64,000 bases of DNA from Pseudomonas citronellolis (GTDB lineage: Bacteria; Pseudomonadota; Gammaproteobacteria; Pseudomonadales; Pseudomonadaceae), in the NCBI RefSeq assembly GCF_029335315.1, contig NZ_JARJLT010000004.1, forward strand, positions 1-64,000, given 5' to 3'. The notes beneath the pieces are model-generated. The model was given only the letters and a program-made list of their open reading frames with translations. It searched no databases and was not told the origin of the DNA. Below, piece after piece: positions 33,230 to 42,541 of the stretch (within the stretch, counting starts at the first letter, position 1; each line of letters opens with the position of its first letter). The translations under genes were made by a program, and so were the position numbers.

Positions 33230-34159
33230 TCAGGCCGGAAGCTTCTCCAGGCGCCGGCGCACGACTTCCACCAACTGGTCCGGCTGGAACTTGGAAAGGA
33301 AATCGTCGCAGCCGACCTTGCGCACCATCGCCTCGTTGAAGCTGCCCGACAGCGAGGTGTGCAACACCACGTAGAGGTCGCGCAGGCGCGGGTCGTTGCG
33401 GATCTCGGTGGTCAGCCGGTAGCCGTCCATTTCCGGCATCTCGGCGTCGGTGAAGACCATCAGCAGCTTCTCGTCGAGGTCCTCGCCGGCGTTGGCCCAG
33501 GCCTGCAGCTGGCGCAGCGCGCGCAGGCCGTCGGTGGCCACGTGGAGCTTCAGGCCGAGCTGGCCCAGGGTGTCGCGCAACTGGGTCACGGCGACGCTGG
33601 AGTCGTCCACCACCAGCACCTCGCGGCCGCTGGTCTGGCTCAGCAGGTCGCCGTCCAGGCGTTCGGCGGAGACGCGGGTGTTCATCGGCACGATCTCGGC
33701 CAGCACCTTCTCCACGTCGATGATTTCCACCAGGCGATCTTCGATCCGGGTGATCGCGGTGAGGTAGTGCTGGCGCCCGGCGCCGCTGGGCGGCGGCTGC
33801 ACCGCCTCCCAGTTGAGGTTGAGGATGCGTTCCACGCCGCCGACCAGGAAGGCCTGCACCGAACGGTTGTACTCGGTGACGATGATGGTGTTGCGCTCTT
33901 CCGGGCGCAGCGGGCGCATGCCGATGGCGTGGGACAGGTCGATCACCGGCAGGGTCTGCCCGCGCAGGTTGATCACCCCGCAGATCATCGGGTGGCGCTG
34001 CGGGATCAGGGTCAGGCGCGGCAGCTGCAGCACTTCCTGGACCTTGAACACGTTGATGGCGAACTGCTGCCGGCCGGCCAGGCGGAACACCAGGATTTCC
34101 AGGCGGTTCTGGCCCACCAGTTGGGTGCGTTGATCGACGCTGTCGAGAATGCCGGCCAT
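33230..34159 (-). CDS. cheV: Chemotaxis coupling protein CheV
   Basis: A 309-aa fusion of a CheW domain (residues 10-165; INVFKVQEVLQLPRLTLIPQ, GVINLRGQTLPVIDLS) and a receiver domain (VLVVDDSSVAVTQLRDTL, phosphorylatable Asp in MVFTDAEMPEMDGYRLT). It couples chemoreceptors to CheA and may dampen signalling when phosphorylated. Start at MAGILDSVDQRTQ has AGGAG ahead; a 27-residue extension to 34240 lacks conservation. No other chemotaxis genes are nearby, so it is an orphan adaptor. Confidence 0.93.
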   Translation of the reverse strand: MAGILDSVDQRTQLVGQNRLEILVFRLAGRQQFAINVFKVQEVLQLPRLTLIPQRHPMICGVINLRGQTLPVIDLSHAIGMRPLRPEERNTIIVTEYNRSVQAFLVGGVERILNLNWEAVQPPPSGAGRQHYLTAITRIEDRLVEIIDVEKVLAEIVPMNTRVSAERLDGDLLSQTSGREVLVVDDSSVAVTQLRDTLGQLGLKLHVATDGLRALRQLQAWANAGEDLDEKLLMVFTDAEMPEMDGYRLTTEIRNDPRLRDLYVVLHTSLSGSFNEAMVRKVGCDDFLSKFQPDQLVEVVRRRLEKLPA

Positions 34160-34283
34160 GCCTGCTCCTGAAGTCGGGTGAATAGCGTCAGGGCTATCGG
34201 CCGGGATTCCGTCGACAAGATACTGGCGCGGCGCCATCATGCCTCAGCTGACCGCAGCCGGCCAGCCCCGTCGGGCGGCGCGG

Positions 34284-35189
34284 CTATTCCGCTGGCGCCG
34301 CGCCCAGCAGCGGCGAATCCGCCGGCAGGTGCAGGCGCAGCGCCGCCGGACGCACCTCGAAGCGCACCCGGCTTGCCTCCAGCGGCTCGCCGTCGAGGTT
34401 GATCGCCAGCCCCTCGCCGGCTTCCAGCTCCACCCACGGCAAGCGCGCGCGCACCATCAACTCCTGGAGATCGCCGCCACTGCCGAGCAAGGTGCCGAGG
34501 GTCGCCAGCATGTCGCCGGGCGCCGGCAGGATGCCGATGTCGAGCAGGCCGTCGTCGGCCAGCGCCTGGGCGCACAGCGGGTGCCCGCCGCCGGCCTGGC
34601 GGCCGTTGCCGATGCCCAGGGCGAGGAATTCACCGCGCCAGTCGAAGCCGGGCCCGTGGAAATGCCCCTGGGCCGCGTGCACCTCGGAGAAGCGACTGAG
34701 CCCGGTGAGCAGGTAGGCGGCGCCGCCGAGCACCTTCTTCAGGTCTTCCGAGGTGTTGGCGGTGACCGTGGAGCCGAAGCCGCCGGTGGCCATGTTGAGG
34801 AACACCCGCCCCTGCACCTCGCCCAGATCGACGCTGCGCGCCGGCTGCTCCAGCAGCGCCAGCGCGGCGTCCGGCTGCAGCGGAACGCCGGCGGCGCGGG
34901 CGAAATCGTTGGCGGTGCCCAGCGGCAGCAGGGCCAGGCTCGCCGCGGCACCGCCGCGGTAGAGCGCCTCGGCCACAGCGCGCGCGGTGCCGTCACCGCC
35001 GCCGGCGATCAACGTCGGGTAGCCGGCGGCCAGCGCCTCGTCCACCAGGCGTTCGGCGTCGCCCTCCTCCCAGGTCACGCGCACGTCCAGGCGCCAGCCG
35101 GCGTCGCGGCGCGCCAGCACCGCCGCGCGCACCTCGTCGTTGGCCGCCTGCTTGCCGTGCAGGATGAGCAGCGCTTCGGGTTTCGCCAT
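34284..35189 (-). CDS. Diacylglycerol-kinase-like lipid kinase (YegS/BmrU type)
   Basis: A 301-aa cytoplasmic or peripheral-membrane kinase. The N-terminal nucleotide motif is LIAGGGDGTARAVAEAL (GGDGT), with LPLGTANDFAR after it and the C-terminal LAINLDGEPLEASRVRF typical of the family. Homologs phosphorylate diacylglycerol, phosphatidylglycerol or sphingosine-like lipids. AAAGGAC precedes the start. It is the last of four same-strand genes with a GlpD-like enzyme, an FGGY kinase and an alkyl-DHAP-synthase-like flavoprotein (56-bp gap to the kinase), which favours a glycerolipid substrate. Confidence 0.88.
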   Translation of the reverse strand: MAKPEALLILHGKQAANDEVRAAVLARRDAGWRLDVRVTWEEGDAERLVDEALAAGYPTLIAGGGDGTARAVAEALYRGGAAASLALLPLGTANDFARAAGVPLQPDAALALLEQPARSVDLGEVQGRVFLNMATGGFGSTVTANTSEDLKKVLGGAAYLLTGLSRFSEVHAAQGHFHGPGFDWRGEFLALGIGNGRQAGGGHPLCAQALADDGLLDIGILPAPGDMLATLGTLLGSGGDLQELMVRARLPWVELEAGEGLAINLDGEPLEASRVRFEVRPAALRLHLPADSPLLGAAPAE

Positions 35190-35245
35190 GTCCTTTCCCC
35201 CAGTCAGGTCCGTTCACTATGGACCATCGACGCCGGGGCGGAAGT

Positions 35246-36805
35246 TCAGGCGGGATAGCCGGTGATCTCGCGGATGCTCTGGTACAGCGGTTTCAGCTGG
35301 CGGTACATGCGCTGGTAGACCTCGCGATAGAGCCGCTCGTAGGTGCGCTGCGCCTCGGCGCGCGGCTGGAACACCTGGCCGACGCGGGTCATGCCGGCGA
35401 TGGCGCTGGCGAAGTCCGGGTACAGCCCCAGGCCCACCGCGCAGTCGATGGCCGCGCCCAGGCCGGACGCCTCGTAGACGTGCGGGCGCTCCGCCGGCAG
35501 GCCGAAGATGTCGGCGGTCAGCTGCATGGCGGCGTCGCTCTGGGAGCCGCCGCCGGCCACGCGCAGGCGTTCAATGTGGGTGCCGGAGCGCTTCTCGATG
35601 CGCTCCTTACCCTGGCGCAGGGCGTAGGCCAGGCCTTCGAGGATGGCGCGGTACAGGTGCGCGCGGGTGTGCACGTCGCCGAAGCCGATCACCGCGCCCT
35701 TGGCTTCCAGCCCCGGTTCGCGGATACCCGGCGTCCAGTAGGGTTGCAGCATCAGGCCCATGGAACCGGGCGGCACCTGCTCGACCAGTTCGTCGAACAG
35801 CTTCTCCGGCTCCACGCCCAGCTCGGCGGCGCGCTGCATCTCGCGCAGGCCGAACTCGCGCTTGAACCAGCTGACCATCCAGAAGCCGCGGTAGATCATG
35901 ACTTCGGTGTTGAAATGATCGGGGATCGCCGCCGGGTACGGCGGGATCAGCGGGATGGTTTCCAGGTAGCGCGAGCGGGTGGTGTTGATGGTCGCGGTGG
36001 TGCCGTAGGACAGGCACGCCACGCTCGGCTCGATGGCTCCGGCGCCGAGCACTTCGCAGGCCTTGTCGGCGCCCGCCGCGATCAGCGGCAGCCCTTCGGG
36101 GATGCCGGTGTGGCGGCTCGCCTCGGCGCTGATCTCACCGAGCTTCTCGCCAGGCTTGAACAGCTCCGGCAACTGCTCCTGACGGACCGTCACCGCCTGC
36201 CATTTCCAGTCGCGCGGGGCAGCCCATTTCAGGCGTTTGTAGTCGAACGGCAGGTAGGCCACGCTGCACGCCAGGGAGTCGACGAAGCGCCCGCAGAGAC
36301 GCTGGGTGAGGAAGCCGGAAAGCAGCAGCACCTTGTGCGTGGCGGCGTGCAGCTCGGGCTGCCGCTGCGCCACCCAGTTCACCTCGGCCTGGCTGCGGAA
36401 GTAGTCCACCGCGCCCTCGGCGCCGGCCAGCTTGAACAGCCAGCCCCAGGGGCCCTTGATGCGCCCCTCGACCTCGGCGCGGCGCTGGTCCAGCCAGAGG
36501 ATCGCCGGGCGCAGCGGCTTGCCCTGGGCGTCGACGTGGATGACGGTGCCGCGCTGGGTGGTCAGCGACACGCCACGGATCAGGCGGCGATCGACGCCGG
36601 TCTGCGCCCACAACAGCGCGCAGGCCTCGCCGAGCTTGGTCCAGTAGTATTCCGGGTCCTGCTCGGCCCAGCCGGGCTGGGTCGAATAGTAGGCCTCCAG
36701 CTCGACCTTGCCCTTGCCGACCAGGTTGCCGGCGAGGTCGAAGAGCAGCACACGCACGCTCTGGGTGCCGTTGTCGATGGCCAGCAGGTAGCTCTGTTCG
36801 CTCAA
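35246..36805 (-). CDS. FGGY-family carbohydrate kinase
   Basis: A 519-aa kinase with the two ATPase-fold FGGY domains: LAIDNGTQSVRVLLFD near residue 8 (phosphate 1), LSYGTTATINTT in the middle, and RVAGGGSQSDAAMQLTADIF in the C-terminal half. The family phosphorylates glycerol, xylulose or other polyols; the substrate is not readable, but being 16 bp after a GlpD-like gene suggests a glycerol-like polyol. The start codon is TTG, supported by AAGGA 8 nt upstream, and no ATG lies close by. Confidence 0.86.
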   Translation of the reverse strand: MSEQSYLLAIDNGTQSVRVLLFDLAGNLVGKGKVELEAYYSTQPGWAEQDPEYYWTKLGEACALLWAQTGVDRRLIRGVSLTTQRGTVIHVDAQGKPLRPAILWLDQRRAEVEGRIKGPWGWLFKLAGAEGAVDYFRSQAEVNWVAQRQPELHAATHKVLLLSGFLTQRLCGRFVDSLACSVAYLPFDYKRLKWAAPRDWKWQAVTVRQEQLPELFKPGEKLGEISAEASRHTGIPEGLPLIAAGADKACEVLGAGAIEPSVACLSYGTTATINTTRSRYLETIPLIPPYPAAIPDHFNTEVMIYRGFWMVSWFKREFGLREMQRAAELGVEPEKLFDELVEQVPPGSMGLMLQPYWTPGIREPGLEAKGAVIGFGDVHTRAHLYRAILEGLAYALRQGKERIEKRSGTHIERLRVAGGGSQSDAAMQLTADIFGLPAERPHVYEASGLGAAIDCAVGLGLYPDFASAIAGMTRVGQVFQPRAEAQRTYERLYREVYQRMYRQLKPLYQSIREITGYPA

Positions 36806-36821
36806 GGTGCGGTCCTTCTTG

Positions 36822-38408
36822 TTATTCGGTTTTGCCCGGCAGGCTGTAGCAACGTCGCCAGAGGTCCAGGTAGTCCTGTTCTTCGCGCGCCCAGCGTTGG
36901 TCGTCCCAGCCCAGGCGCGGCTGGCACAGTGCGCGGATCGCCGGCAGTTCGGCGGCGGCGCCGGCGGGTAGCAGCAGGCCCAGGCGGGTACGCCGGAGCA
37001 GCAGGTCGTCGAGGTGCAGCACCAGCTCGCCCTCGGCCGCCCAGGCCAGTTCGGCCCACAGGCAGTCGCTGTCGCCGACCCGCCCGCCGCCGACCGCCTC
37101 GATCAGCCTCGCCAGCTGCGGCAGGTTGCGGCCGTGGCGGCCGGCGAGGCGTCGGAGCGGTTGCGGCCCGAGGCCGGGCAGTTCGACGGCGGGCGGCTCG
37201 CCGAACACCGTGCCCGGCTCTTCCGCCACTTCGCGGCCGAGCATGGGCGCGCAGGTACGCAGCACCTCCAGCGCCAGCAGGCGAAAAGTGGTGAGCTTGC
37301 CGCCGGCGAGGGTCACGCAGCCAGGCTCGATCCACAGCGCGTGTTCGCGTTTTTCGTCCGAAGGCTTTTTCGACGGATGGCCCGAGCTGACCACCGGGCG
37401 CACGCCGGCCCAGGTCGAGCGGATATCCGCAGCGCCTATATGCGCGCCGGGAAACTGCTGTGCACAGGCGGCGAGCAGGTAGTCCACTTCCTCGGCGCTG
37501 ATGCGTGCGTCCTGGTCGAGGCTTTCGCGGTGATCGAGGTCCGTGGTGCCGATCACGGTCGCGCCCTCCCAGGGGAAGACGAACACCGGACGCTTGTCCG
37601 CCGCGTGCATGAAGCTGAAGGCGTGCGCCACCGGCAAGCGCCAGGCCGGCAACAGCAGGTGGCTGCCGCGCAACGGGCGGATGTGCTCGTCGCCTTCCAC
37701 GCGGCGCAACCGGTCGGCCCAGGCGCCGGTCGCGAGAGCCACGGCACGGGCGCGGAAATGCAAGCGGCCGGCACCTTCGCTGTCTTCGGCGAGCAGGCCA
37801 GTCACCTTTCCGCCTTCGCGCGACAGTTCCAGCACCCGCAGGCCGTTGAGCGCCTCGCCGCCGTCGGCGCGGGCCTCGTCGAGCACGCGCATGACCAGGC
37901 GCGCGTCGTCCACCACGGCATCGGCGAAGCGGGTGCCGCCGAGCAGGCCGTCTTCCTTCAGCCCCGGCGCCAGGTAGCGCAACTGCTGCAGCGGGTAATA
38001 CAGGTGGTTGCGGCGCCCGGCCAGGGCGTCGTACAGCGCCAGCAGGCCGCCGAACACCTTCGGCCCGGGGAAGCCGCCGCGGTAGTGCGGCATGATGAAG
38101 CTCAGCGGTTCCACCAGCCCCGGCGCCTCGCCGAGCAGGCGTTGGCGCTCGCGCACCGAGTCGCGGGTCAGGCCGAGCTGGCCCTTGGCGATGTAGCGCA
38201 GCCCGCCGTGGACCATCTTCGACGAGCGGCTGGAAGTGCCCCAGGCGAAGTCGCGCTGCTCGACCAGCAGGCAGCGCCAGCCGCGCCGCGCGGCCTCACG
38301 AAGGATGCCGGCGCCGGTGATGCCGCCGCCGACCACGATCAGGTCCCAGTCGTGCGCCGCCAGCTCGGCCAGTGCCTCCCGGCGCCAGGTGGCGTTCCAG
38401 GCGCTCAT
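36822..38408 (-). CDS. GlpD-like FAD-dependent glycerol-3-phosphate dehydrogenase
   Basis: A 528-aa flavoprotein of the DAO/GlpD family. The FAD dinucleotide-binding motif is WDLIVVGGGITGAGILREAA and the GlpD hallmark SSRSSKMVHGGLRYI follows. C-terminal RPVVSSG and LAGGKLTTFRLLA also match. Enzymes of this type oxidise glycerol-3-phosphate to dihydroxyacetone phosphate at the membrane. It starts 4 bp after the alkyl-DHAP-synthase-like gene stop with AGGA ahead. It looks like a second, divergent GlpD; the typical glycerol operon (glpF, glpK, glpR) is not here. Confidence 0.87.
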   Translation of the reverse strand: MSAWNATWRREALAELAAHDWDLIVVGGGITGAGILREAARRGWRCLLVEQRDFAWGTSSRSSKMVHGGLRYIAKGQLGLTRDSVRERQRLLGEAPGLVEPLSFIMPHYRGGFPGPKVFGGLLALYDALAGRRNHLYYPLQQLRYLAPGLKEDGLLGGTRFADAVVDDARLVMRVLDEARADGGEALNGLRVLELSREGGKVTGLLAEDSEGAGRLHFRARAVALATGAWADRLRRVEGDEHIRPLRGSHLLLPAWRLPVAHAFSFMHAADKRPVFVFPWEGATVIGTTDLDHRESLDQDARISAEEVDYLLAACAQQFPGAHIGAADIRSTWAGVRPVVSSGHPSKKPSDEKREHALWIEPGCVTLAGGKLTTFRLLALEVLRTCAPMLGREVAEEPGTVFGEPPAVELPGLGPQPLRRLAGRHGRNLPQLARLIEAVGGGRVGDSDCLWAELAWAAEGELVLHLDDLLLRRTRLGLLLPAGAAAELPAIRALCQPRLGWDDQRWAREEQDYLDLWRRCYSLPGKTE

Positions 38409-38412
38409 GGCG

Positions 38413-40008
38413 TCAGTCCTGCAGCAAGGTGCCGGGGTTGAGGCGCCCGGCCGGGTCGAAGTGGTTGGCCAGCGCGCGCAGGGTCGCCATGCCCAGCTCG
38501 CCCTTCTCGGTCGCCAGGTAGGGCGCGTGGTCGCGGCCCACGCCGTGCTGGTGGCTGATGGTGCCGCCGTTGTCGACGATCACCCGGCTGGTGCTTTCCT
38601 TGAGCCGGCGCCAACGTTCGTGGGTGGCGGCGTAGCTGGCCGCCGGGCGGAACACGTAGGTGGTGTAGATGCTCGAACCTTCGCCGTAGACGTGGGACAG
38701 GTGGGTGAACACGTGCACCCGCTCGCCCTCCGCCGCCAGGCCGTCGCGCAGGCTCGCCTCGATGCGCGTGAGCAGGTTGTCGACGTTGCTCCAGTCAGTG
38801 GCGGTCTCCAGGGTGTCGACCACGTAGCCGGCCTGCCAGAGCGTCTCGCGCAGGTACGGCGAGCGGAAGCGGCTGGCTTCCCACTTGCGTCCCAGCAGGG
38901 TGCCGGTGAACACCCCGCCGAAGTCCTTGAGCAGGCGCCGCGCCAGTTTCAGCGAAGCGGCGTTCTGTGCGCGGTTGCCGGTGACGCCGAAGGTCAGCAT
39001 GCACTTGCCCTCGCCCGCGCCACGCCACTTCAGGTAGCGCTCCAGCCAGGCGATCTGCCCGGGGTGGCCGGCCAGGGTCAGCTGGGTGCGGGTCTCGATG
39101 GCGTTCGACAAGCGCAGCATGGACAGCTGCACCCGCGCCTGGCCCAGGCGGCGGATGGCCGCCAGCCCCTGCTCCCAGGACGGCAGGAAAACCACGTAGA
39201 AGCGCTCCTGCTCGGCCAGCCGCGAGACGCGCACTTTCACCGAGGAGATGATCCCGAAGCGCCCTTCAGAACCCAGCACCAGCTCGCGCAGGTCGGGGCC
39301 GGCGGAGGACGCCGGGAAGGTCGGGATTTCCAGCGGCCCGGCGAAGGTCTCCAGGGTACCGCCGGCGAACAGCTGCTCGATGCGCCCGTAGCGCAGCGAC
39401 TGCTGGCCGCTGGAACGGCTGGCGACCCAGCCGCCGAGGGTCGACAGCTCCCAGGATTGCGGGAAGTGGCCGAGGGTGTAGCCGCGTGCGCGCAGCTGGC
39501 TTTCCACCTGCGGGCCGTTGGCGCCGGGGCCGAAGGTGGCCAGCTGGCTTTCCTCGTCCAGCTCCAGCAGGCGGTTCATGTGTTCCAGGGAGACCGTCAG
39601 CACCGGCTTGTCGGCCGCCGGCGGGTTGATGTGCCCGGCCACCGAGGTGCCGCCGCCATAGGGGATCAGCAGGCAGTCGCGCTCCTGCGCGTAACGCAGC
39701 AGCTCGCGGATCTGCTCGGCGCTCTGCGGGTAGGCCACGCCGTCGGGGAAGCGCCCGAAGTCGCCCTCGCGCATCGCCAGCCAGTCCGCCAGGCTCTGGC
39801 CGCGCGCATGCAGCAGGCGGTCCAGCGGCTCGCGCACCACCAGCGGGTGCTCGTCCAGGCGCGACGCCGGCACCCGCGCCAGCACGCTGTCGAGACTGGC
39901 GTCGGGCAAGGCGCTGCCGGCACCGATCTCCCCGGCGAGAAACTCGCGGCCCGTCGCGGGCAACTCCATCGCCGTCGTTTCCTCACCCCAGCCATTCCAG
40001 CGTCGCAT
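38413..40008 (-). CDS. FAD-linked oxidase resembling alkyldihydroxyacetonephosphate synthase
   Basis: A 531-aa flavoprotein. It opens with MRRWNGWGEE, like the WNGWG N-terminus of alkyl-DHAP synthases (AGPS), has the FAD loop LIPYGGGTSVAGHINP near residue 118, LSTLGGWVASRSSGQQSLRYG, and a C-terminal FAD-oxidase domain. AGPS enzymes have an HHH-G active-site loop; here it is ISHQHGVGRDH (H486, Q487, H488), so the middle His is Gln. AGPS exchanges the acyl chain of acyl-DHAP for a fatty alcohol to form ether lipids; activity here is unproven. First gene of a four-gene operon, divergent from the AraC-type regulator. Confidence 0.82.
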   Translation of the reverse strand: MRRWNGWGEETTAMELPATGREFLAGEIGAGSALPDASLDSVLARVPASRLDEHPLVVREPLDRLLHARGQSLADWLAMREGDFGRFPDGVAYPQSAEQIRELLRYAQERDCLLIPYGGGTSVAGHINPPAADKPVLTVSLEHMNRLLELDEESQLATFGPGANGPQVESQLRARGYTLGHFPQSWELSTLGGWVASRSSGQQSLRYGRIEQLFAGGTLETFAGPLEIPTFPASSAGPDLRELVLGSEGRFGIISSVKVRVSRLAEQERFYVVFLPSWEQGLAAIRRLGQARVQLSMLRLSNAIETRTQLTLAGHPGQIAWLERYLKWRGAGEGKCMLTFGVTGNRAQNAASLKLARRLLKDFGGVFTGTLLGRKWEASRFRSPYLRETLWQAGYVVDTLETATDWSNVDNLLTRIEASLRDGLAAEGERVHVFTHLSHVYGEGSSIYTTYVFRPAASYAATHERWRRLKESTSRVIVDNGGTISHQHGVGRDHAPYLATEKGELGMATLRALANHFDPAGRLNPGTLLQD

Positions 40009-40132
40009 GCCTGCCGTGCTCCTGTTCCGGTCGCTCGCAATGGCTGCCTATACTAGTCCGCCGCCCGACCCTGTCACTGTCGGATCGGGACAGCGCCAGT
40101 CGCCAATAGAGCCACCAGAACAAGAGCGCCCC

Positions 40133-41161
40133 ATGCACGCCCTCGGCTATACCTCCGTACCCGCCCTGCTCAAATACCTGCGCCAGGCCGAACACCTGGG
40201 CCTGGACGTCGACGCCGCCCTGCGCGCCGCCGAGCTGACCCGCGCGCAACTGGCCGACAACAGCCAGCGCCTGCCCAGCGAAGCCCATGAACGGCTGCTC
40301 GGGCACTTCTGCCAGCACGCCGACGACCCGCTGTTCGGCCTGCACGCCGCACGCTTCGTGCAGCCCGGCTCGTGGAGCGTGCTCGGCTACATCACCATGA
40401 ACTGCGCCACCCTGGGCGACGCCATGAGCCGCATCATGCCCTACGAGAAACTCGTCGGGGACATGGGCACCAGCCGCGTCGAGCCCGGTGACGGCCACGT
40501 GCGCCTGGTCTGGAGCTGCCGTCACCAGGGCGCCGAAATCCGCCGCCACATGGTCGAGAACGTGCTCGCCTCCTGGCTGCTGTACGCGCGTTGGATCGCC
40601 GATTTCGAAGGCTCGCCGCAGGAAGTCTGGTTCGAGCATGCGCAGCCGGCCGGCACCGAGCTGGCCGAATACGAGCGGCTGTTCGGCTGCCCGGTGCGCT
40701 TCGAACAGCCCTGCAGCGCGCTGCTGGTGCCGCTGGCGCTGCTCGGTTTCCCGCTGCGCCAGGCCGACCCGAACCTGCTGCGCACCCTGGAAGAACACGC
40801 CCTGGCGCTGATGGCCGAACTGGACGATGACGAGCCGCTGCCGCTACGGGTGAAGAACGCCCTGCGCCTGCTGATGAAGGACGGCCTGCCGCGCAAGGAG
40901 CGCGTGGCCGAGCGCTTCGCGATGACCGTGCGCACCCTGCAGCGCCACCTGCAACAGTCCGGCACCAGCTACCAGCAGATCCTCGACGCGCTGCGCCAGG
41001 AACTGGCCGAGCACTACCTGCTGCACAGTGACCTGCAGATCCAGGACATCGCCCAGTACCTGGGCTTCACCGAGTCGCGCTCGTTCCACCGCAGCTTCAA
41101 GGGCTGGACCGGCGAGACGCCGGGGGAGTACCGCCAGCGCCATCGGCCGGCGGCGGGCTGA
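40133..41161 (+). CDS. AraC-family transcriptional regulator
   Basis: A 342-aa regulator with an N-terminal AraC-type effector region (LKYLRQAEHLGLDVDAALRAAELT... of the OruR/ArgR-like PF12625 kind) and a C-terminal double helix-turn-helix (RVAERFAMTVRTLQRHLQQSG, IAQYLGFTESRSFHRSFKGW). Start MHALGYTSVPALL is chosen; upstream in-frame residues overlap the promoter region. It is divergent from the AGPS-like operon with a 124-bp gap between starts, so it most likely controls that operon. In the gap, CTGTC and GACAG form an inverted repeat near 40073-40094. Confidence 0.88.
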   Translation: MHALGYTSVPALLKYLRQAEHLGLDVDAALRAAELTRAQLADNSQRLPSEAHERLLGHFCQHADDPLFGLHAARFVQPGSWSVLGYITMNCATLGDAMSRIMPYEKLVGDMGTSRVEPGDGHVRLVWSCRHQGAEIRRHMVENVLASWLLYARWIADFEGSPQEVWFEHAQPAGTELAEYERLFGCPVRFEQPCSALLVPLALLGFPLRQADPNLLRTLEEHALALMAELDDDEPLPLRVKNALRLLMKDGLPRKERVAERFAMTVRTLQRHLQQSGTSYQQILDALRQELAEHYLLHSDLQIQDIAQYLGFTESRSFHRSFKGWTGETPGEYRQRHRPAAG

Positions 41162-41178
41162 GCGAACGCTCCCGGAAC

Positions 41179-41320
41179 GTAGGGCGAATAACGCCTAGGG
41201 CGTTATCCACCGCTTGGCCTGTGGCTTCGGTGTGTCGGCGGATAACCGCGAACGGTTATTCGCCCTACGTCACCGTCAGGCCTGGCGTAGGGCGAATAAC
41301 GCCTAAAGCGTTATCCGCCG
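41179..41320. repeat. REP/BIME-like cluster of three units, locus 4
   Basis: Unit 1 (41179-41212, GTAGGGCGAATAACGCC...), inverted unit 2 (41236-41269, ending CGCCCTACG) and a further unit 1 copy (41287-41320). All lie between the convergent araC-type and moeA genes, the last ending 6 bp from the moeA stop. Confidence 0.87.
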
Positions 41321-41326
41321 TCTGGT

Positions 41327-42541
41327 CTACAGCAGTACTTCGCTGAGCGGGATGAAGGTCACCGCTTCGCCCGCTTCCAGCGTCCGCCCCTCGCGCACCT
41401 CCACCAGGCCGTCGGCCCAGGCGGCGCTGCGCAGAACACCGGAGCTCTGGTTCGGGTAGAGCAGCGCCCGGCCGTTCTCCAGGCGCGCGCGCAGGTACTC
41501 GCGGCGGTTGCCGGCGTGCTTCCAGGCGAAGCCGGCGGGCACCTCGAAACGCAGCGGCGTCACCGCTTCCACACCCAGGCGGCGCAGCAGGTAAGGCCGC
41601 GCCAGCAGCGCGAAGGTCACCAGGGTGGAGGCCGGGTTGCCCGGCAGGCCGATCACCGGAACGCCCTGGTAATGGCCGACGGTGAGCGGCTTGCCCGGCT
41701 TGATCGCCAGCTTCCACAGGGCCAGCTCGCCGGCCTCGCGCAGGGCCGCGCCGAGGAAGTCCGCCTCGCCCACCGAGACGCCGCCGGTGGACAGGATCAG
41801 ATCGACGCCCGCGAGCGCGGCCAGCGCCTGGCGGGTCTTCGCCAGGTCGTCGGGAAGGATGCCGGCGTCCACCACCTCGCAGCCGCTGCGCAACAGCCAG
41901 ACCTTCAGCAGGGCGCGGTTGCTGTTGTAGATCTGCCCGGGCTGCAGCGCCGTGCCCGGCTCCACCAGTTCGTCGCCGGTGGACAGCAGCGCCACGCGCG
42001 GCTTGCGCCGCACCGTCAGCTCGGCCTGGCCGAGGGACGCGGCGAGCCCCAGCTCGATGGCGCCCAGGCGCGTGCCGGCCGGCAGCATCGTGTCGCCACG
42101 GCGGGTTTCCTGGCCCTGGGGGCGGATGTGCTGGCCGCCCTTGAGCGGCTCCAGGAAACGCACGCGGCCGTCGTCGAGGACCTCGACGTTCTCCTGCATC
42201 TCCACGCAATCCGCGCCCTGGGGCAGCGGCGCGCCGGTGAAGATGCGCGCGCAGGTGCCGGGTTGCAGCGCCTGCGGCGCGACCCCGGCGAAAATCTTCT
42301 GGCTCACCGCCAGCGGCTCGCCCTGCCAGTCGGCCAGGCGCAGCGCGTAGCCGTCCATGGCGCTGTTGTCCCAGGGCGGCAGGTCGAGGCCGGCCAGCAG
42401 CGGCTCAGCCAGCACCCGACCATCGGCTTCGGCCAGCGCCACGGTTTCGGTCGCGTCGATGGGCGCCTGGCGCGCCAGCTCCATCAACTGCGCCAGGGCG
42501 TCCTCCACCGGCAGCAGGCCGGGTTTGTCGCAGCAGCTCAT
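41327..42541 (-). CDS. moeA: Molybdopterin molybdenumtransferase MoeA
   Basis: Inserts molybdenum into adenylylated molybdopterin in the cytosol. The 404-aa protein has the MoeA domains in order: N-terminal segment LAEADGRVLAEPLLAGLDLPPWDNSAMDGYA (split here as two blocks), RIFTGAPLPQGADCVEMQE, the MPT-binding LSTGDELVEPG and LSTGGVSVGEADF, and IGLPGNPASTLVTF. The start overlaps the moaB stop as ATGA at 42538-42541, implying translational coupling. Confidence 0.95.
   Translation of the reverse strand: MSCCDKPGLLPVEDALAQLMELARQAPIDATETVALAEADGRVLAEPLLAGLDLPPWDNSAMDGYALRLADWQGEPLAVSQKIFAGVAPQALQPGTCARIFTGAPLPQGADCVEMQENVEVLDDGRVRFLEPLKGGQHIRPQGQETRRGDTMLPAGTRLGAIELGLAASLGQAELTVRRKPRVALLSTGDELVEPGTALQPGQIYNSNRALLKVWLLRSGCEVVDAGILPDDLAKTRQALAALAGVDLILSTGGVSVGEADFLGAALREAGELALWKLAIKPGKPLTVGHYQGVPVIGLPGNPASTLVTFALLARPYLLRRLGVEAVTPLRFEVPAGFAWKHAGNRREYLRARLENGRALLYPNQSSGVLRSAAWADGLVEVREGRTLEAGEAVTFIPLSEVLL

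Noticed and set aside
41179-41320. Possible CRISPR array
   Set aside because: Only three units, self-complementary and in alternating orientation, with irregular spacing; they fit REP/BIME repeats and no cas gene is present.
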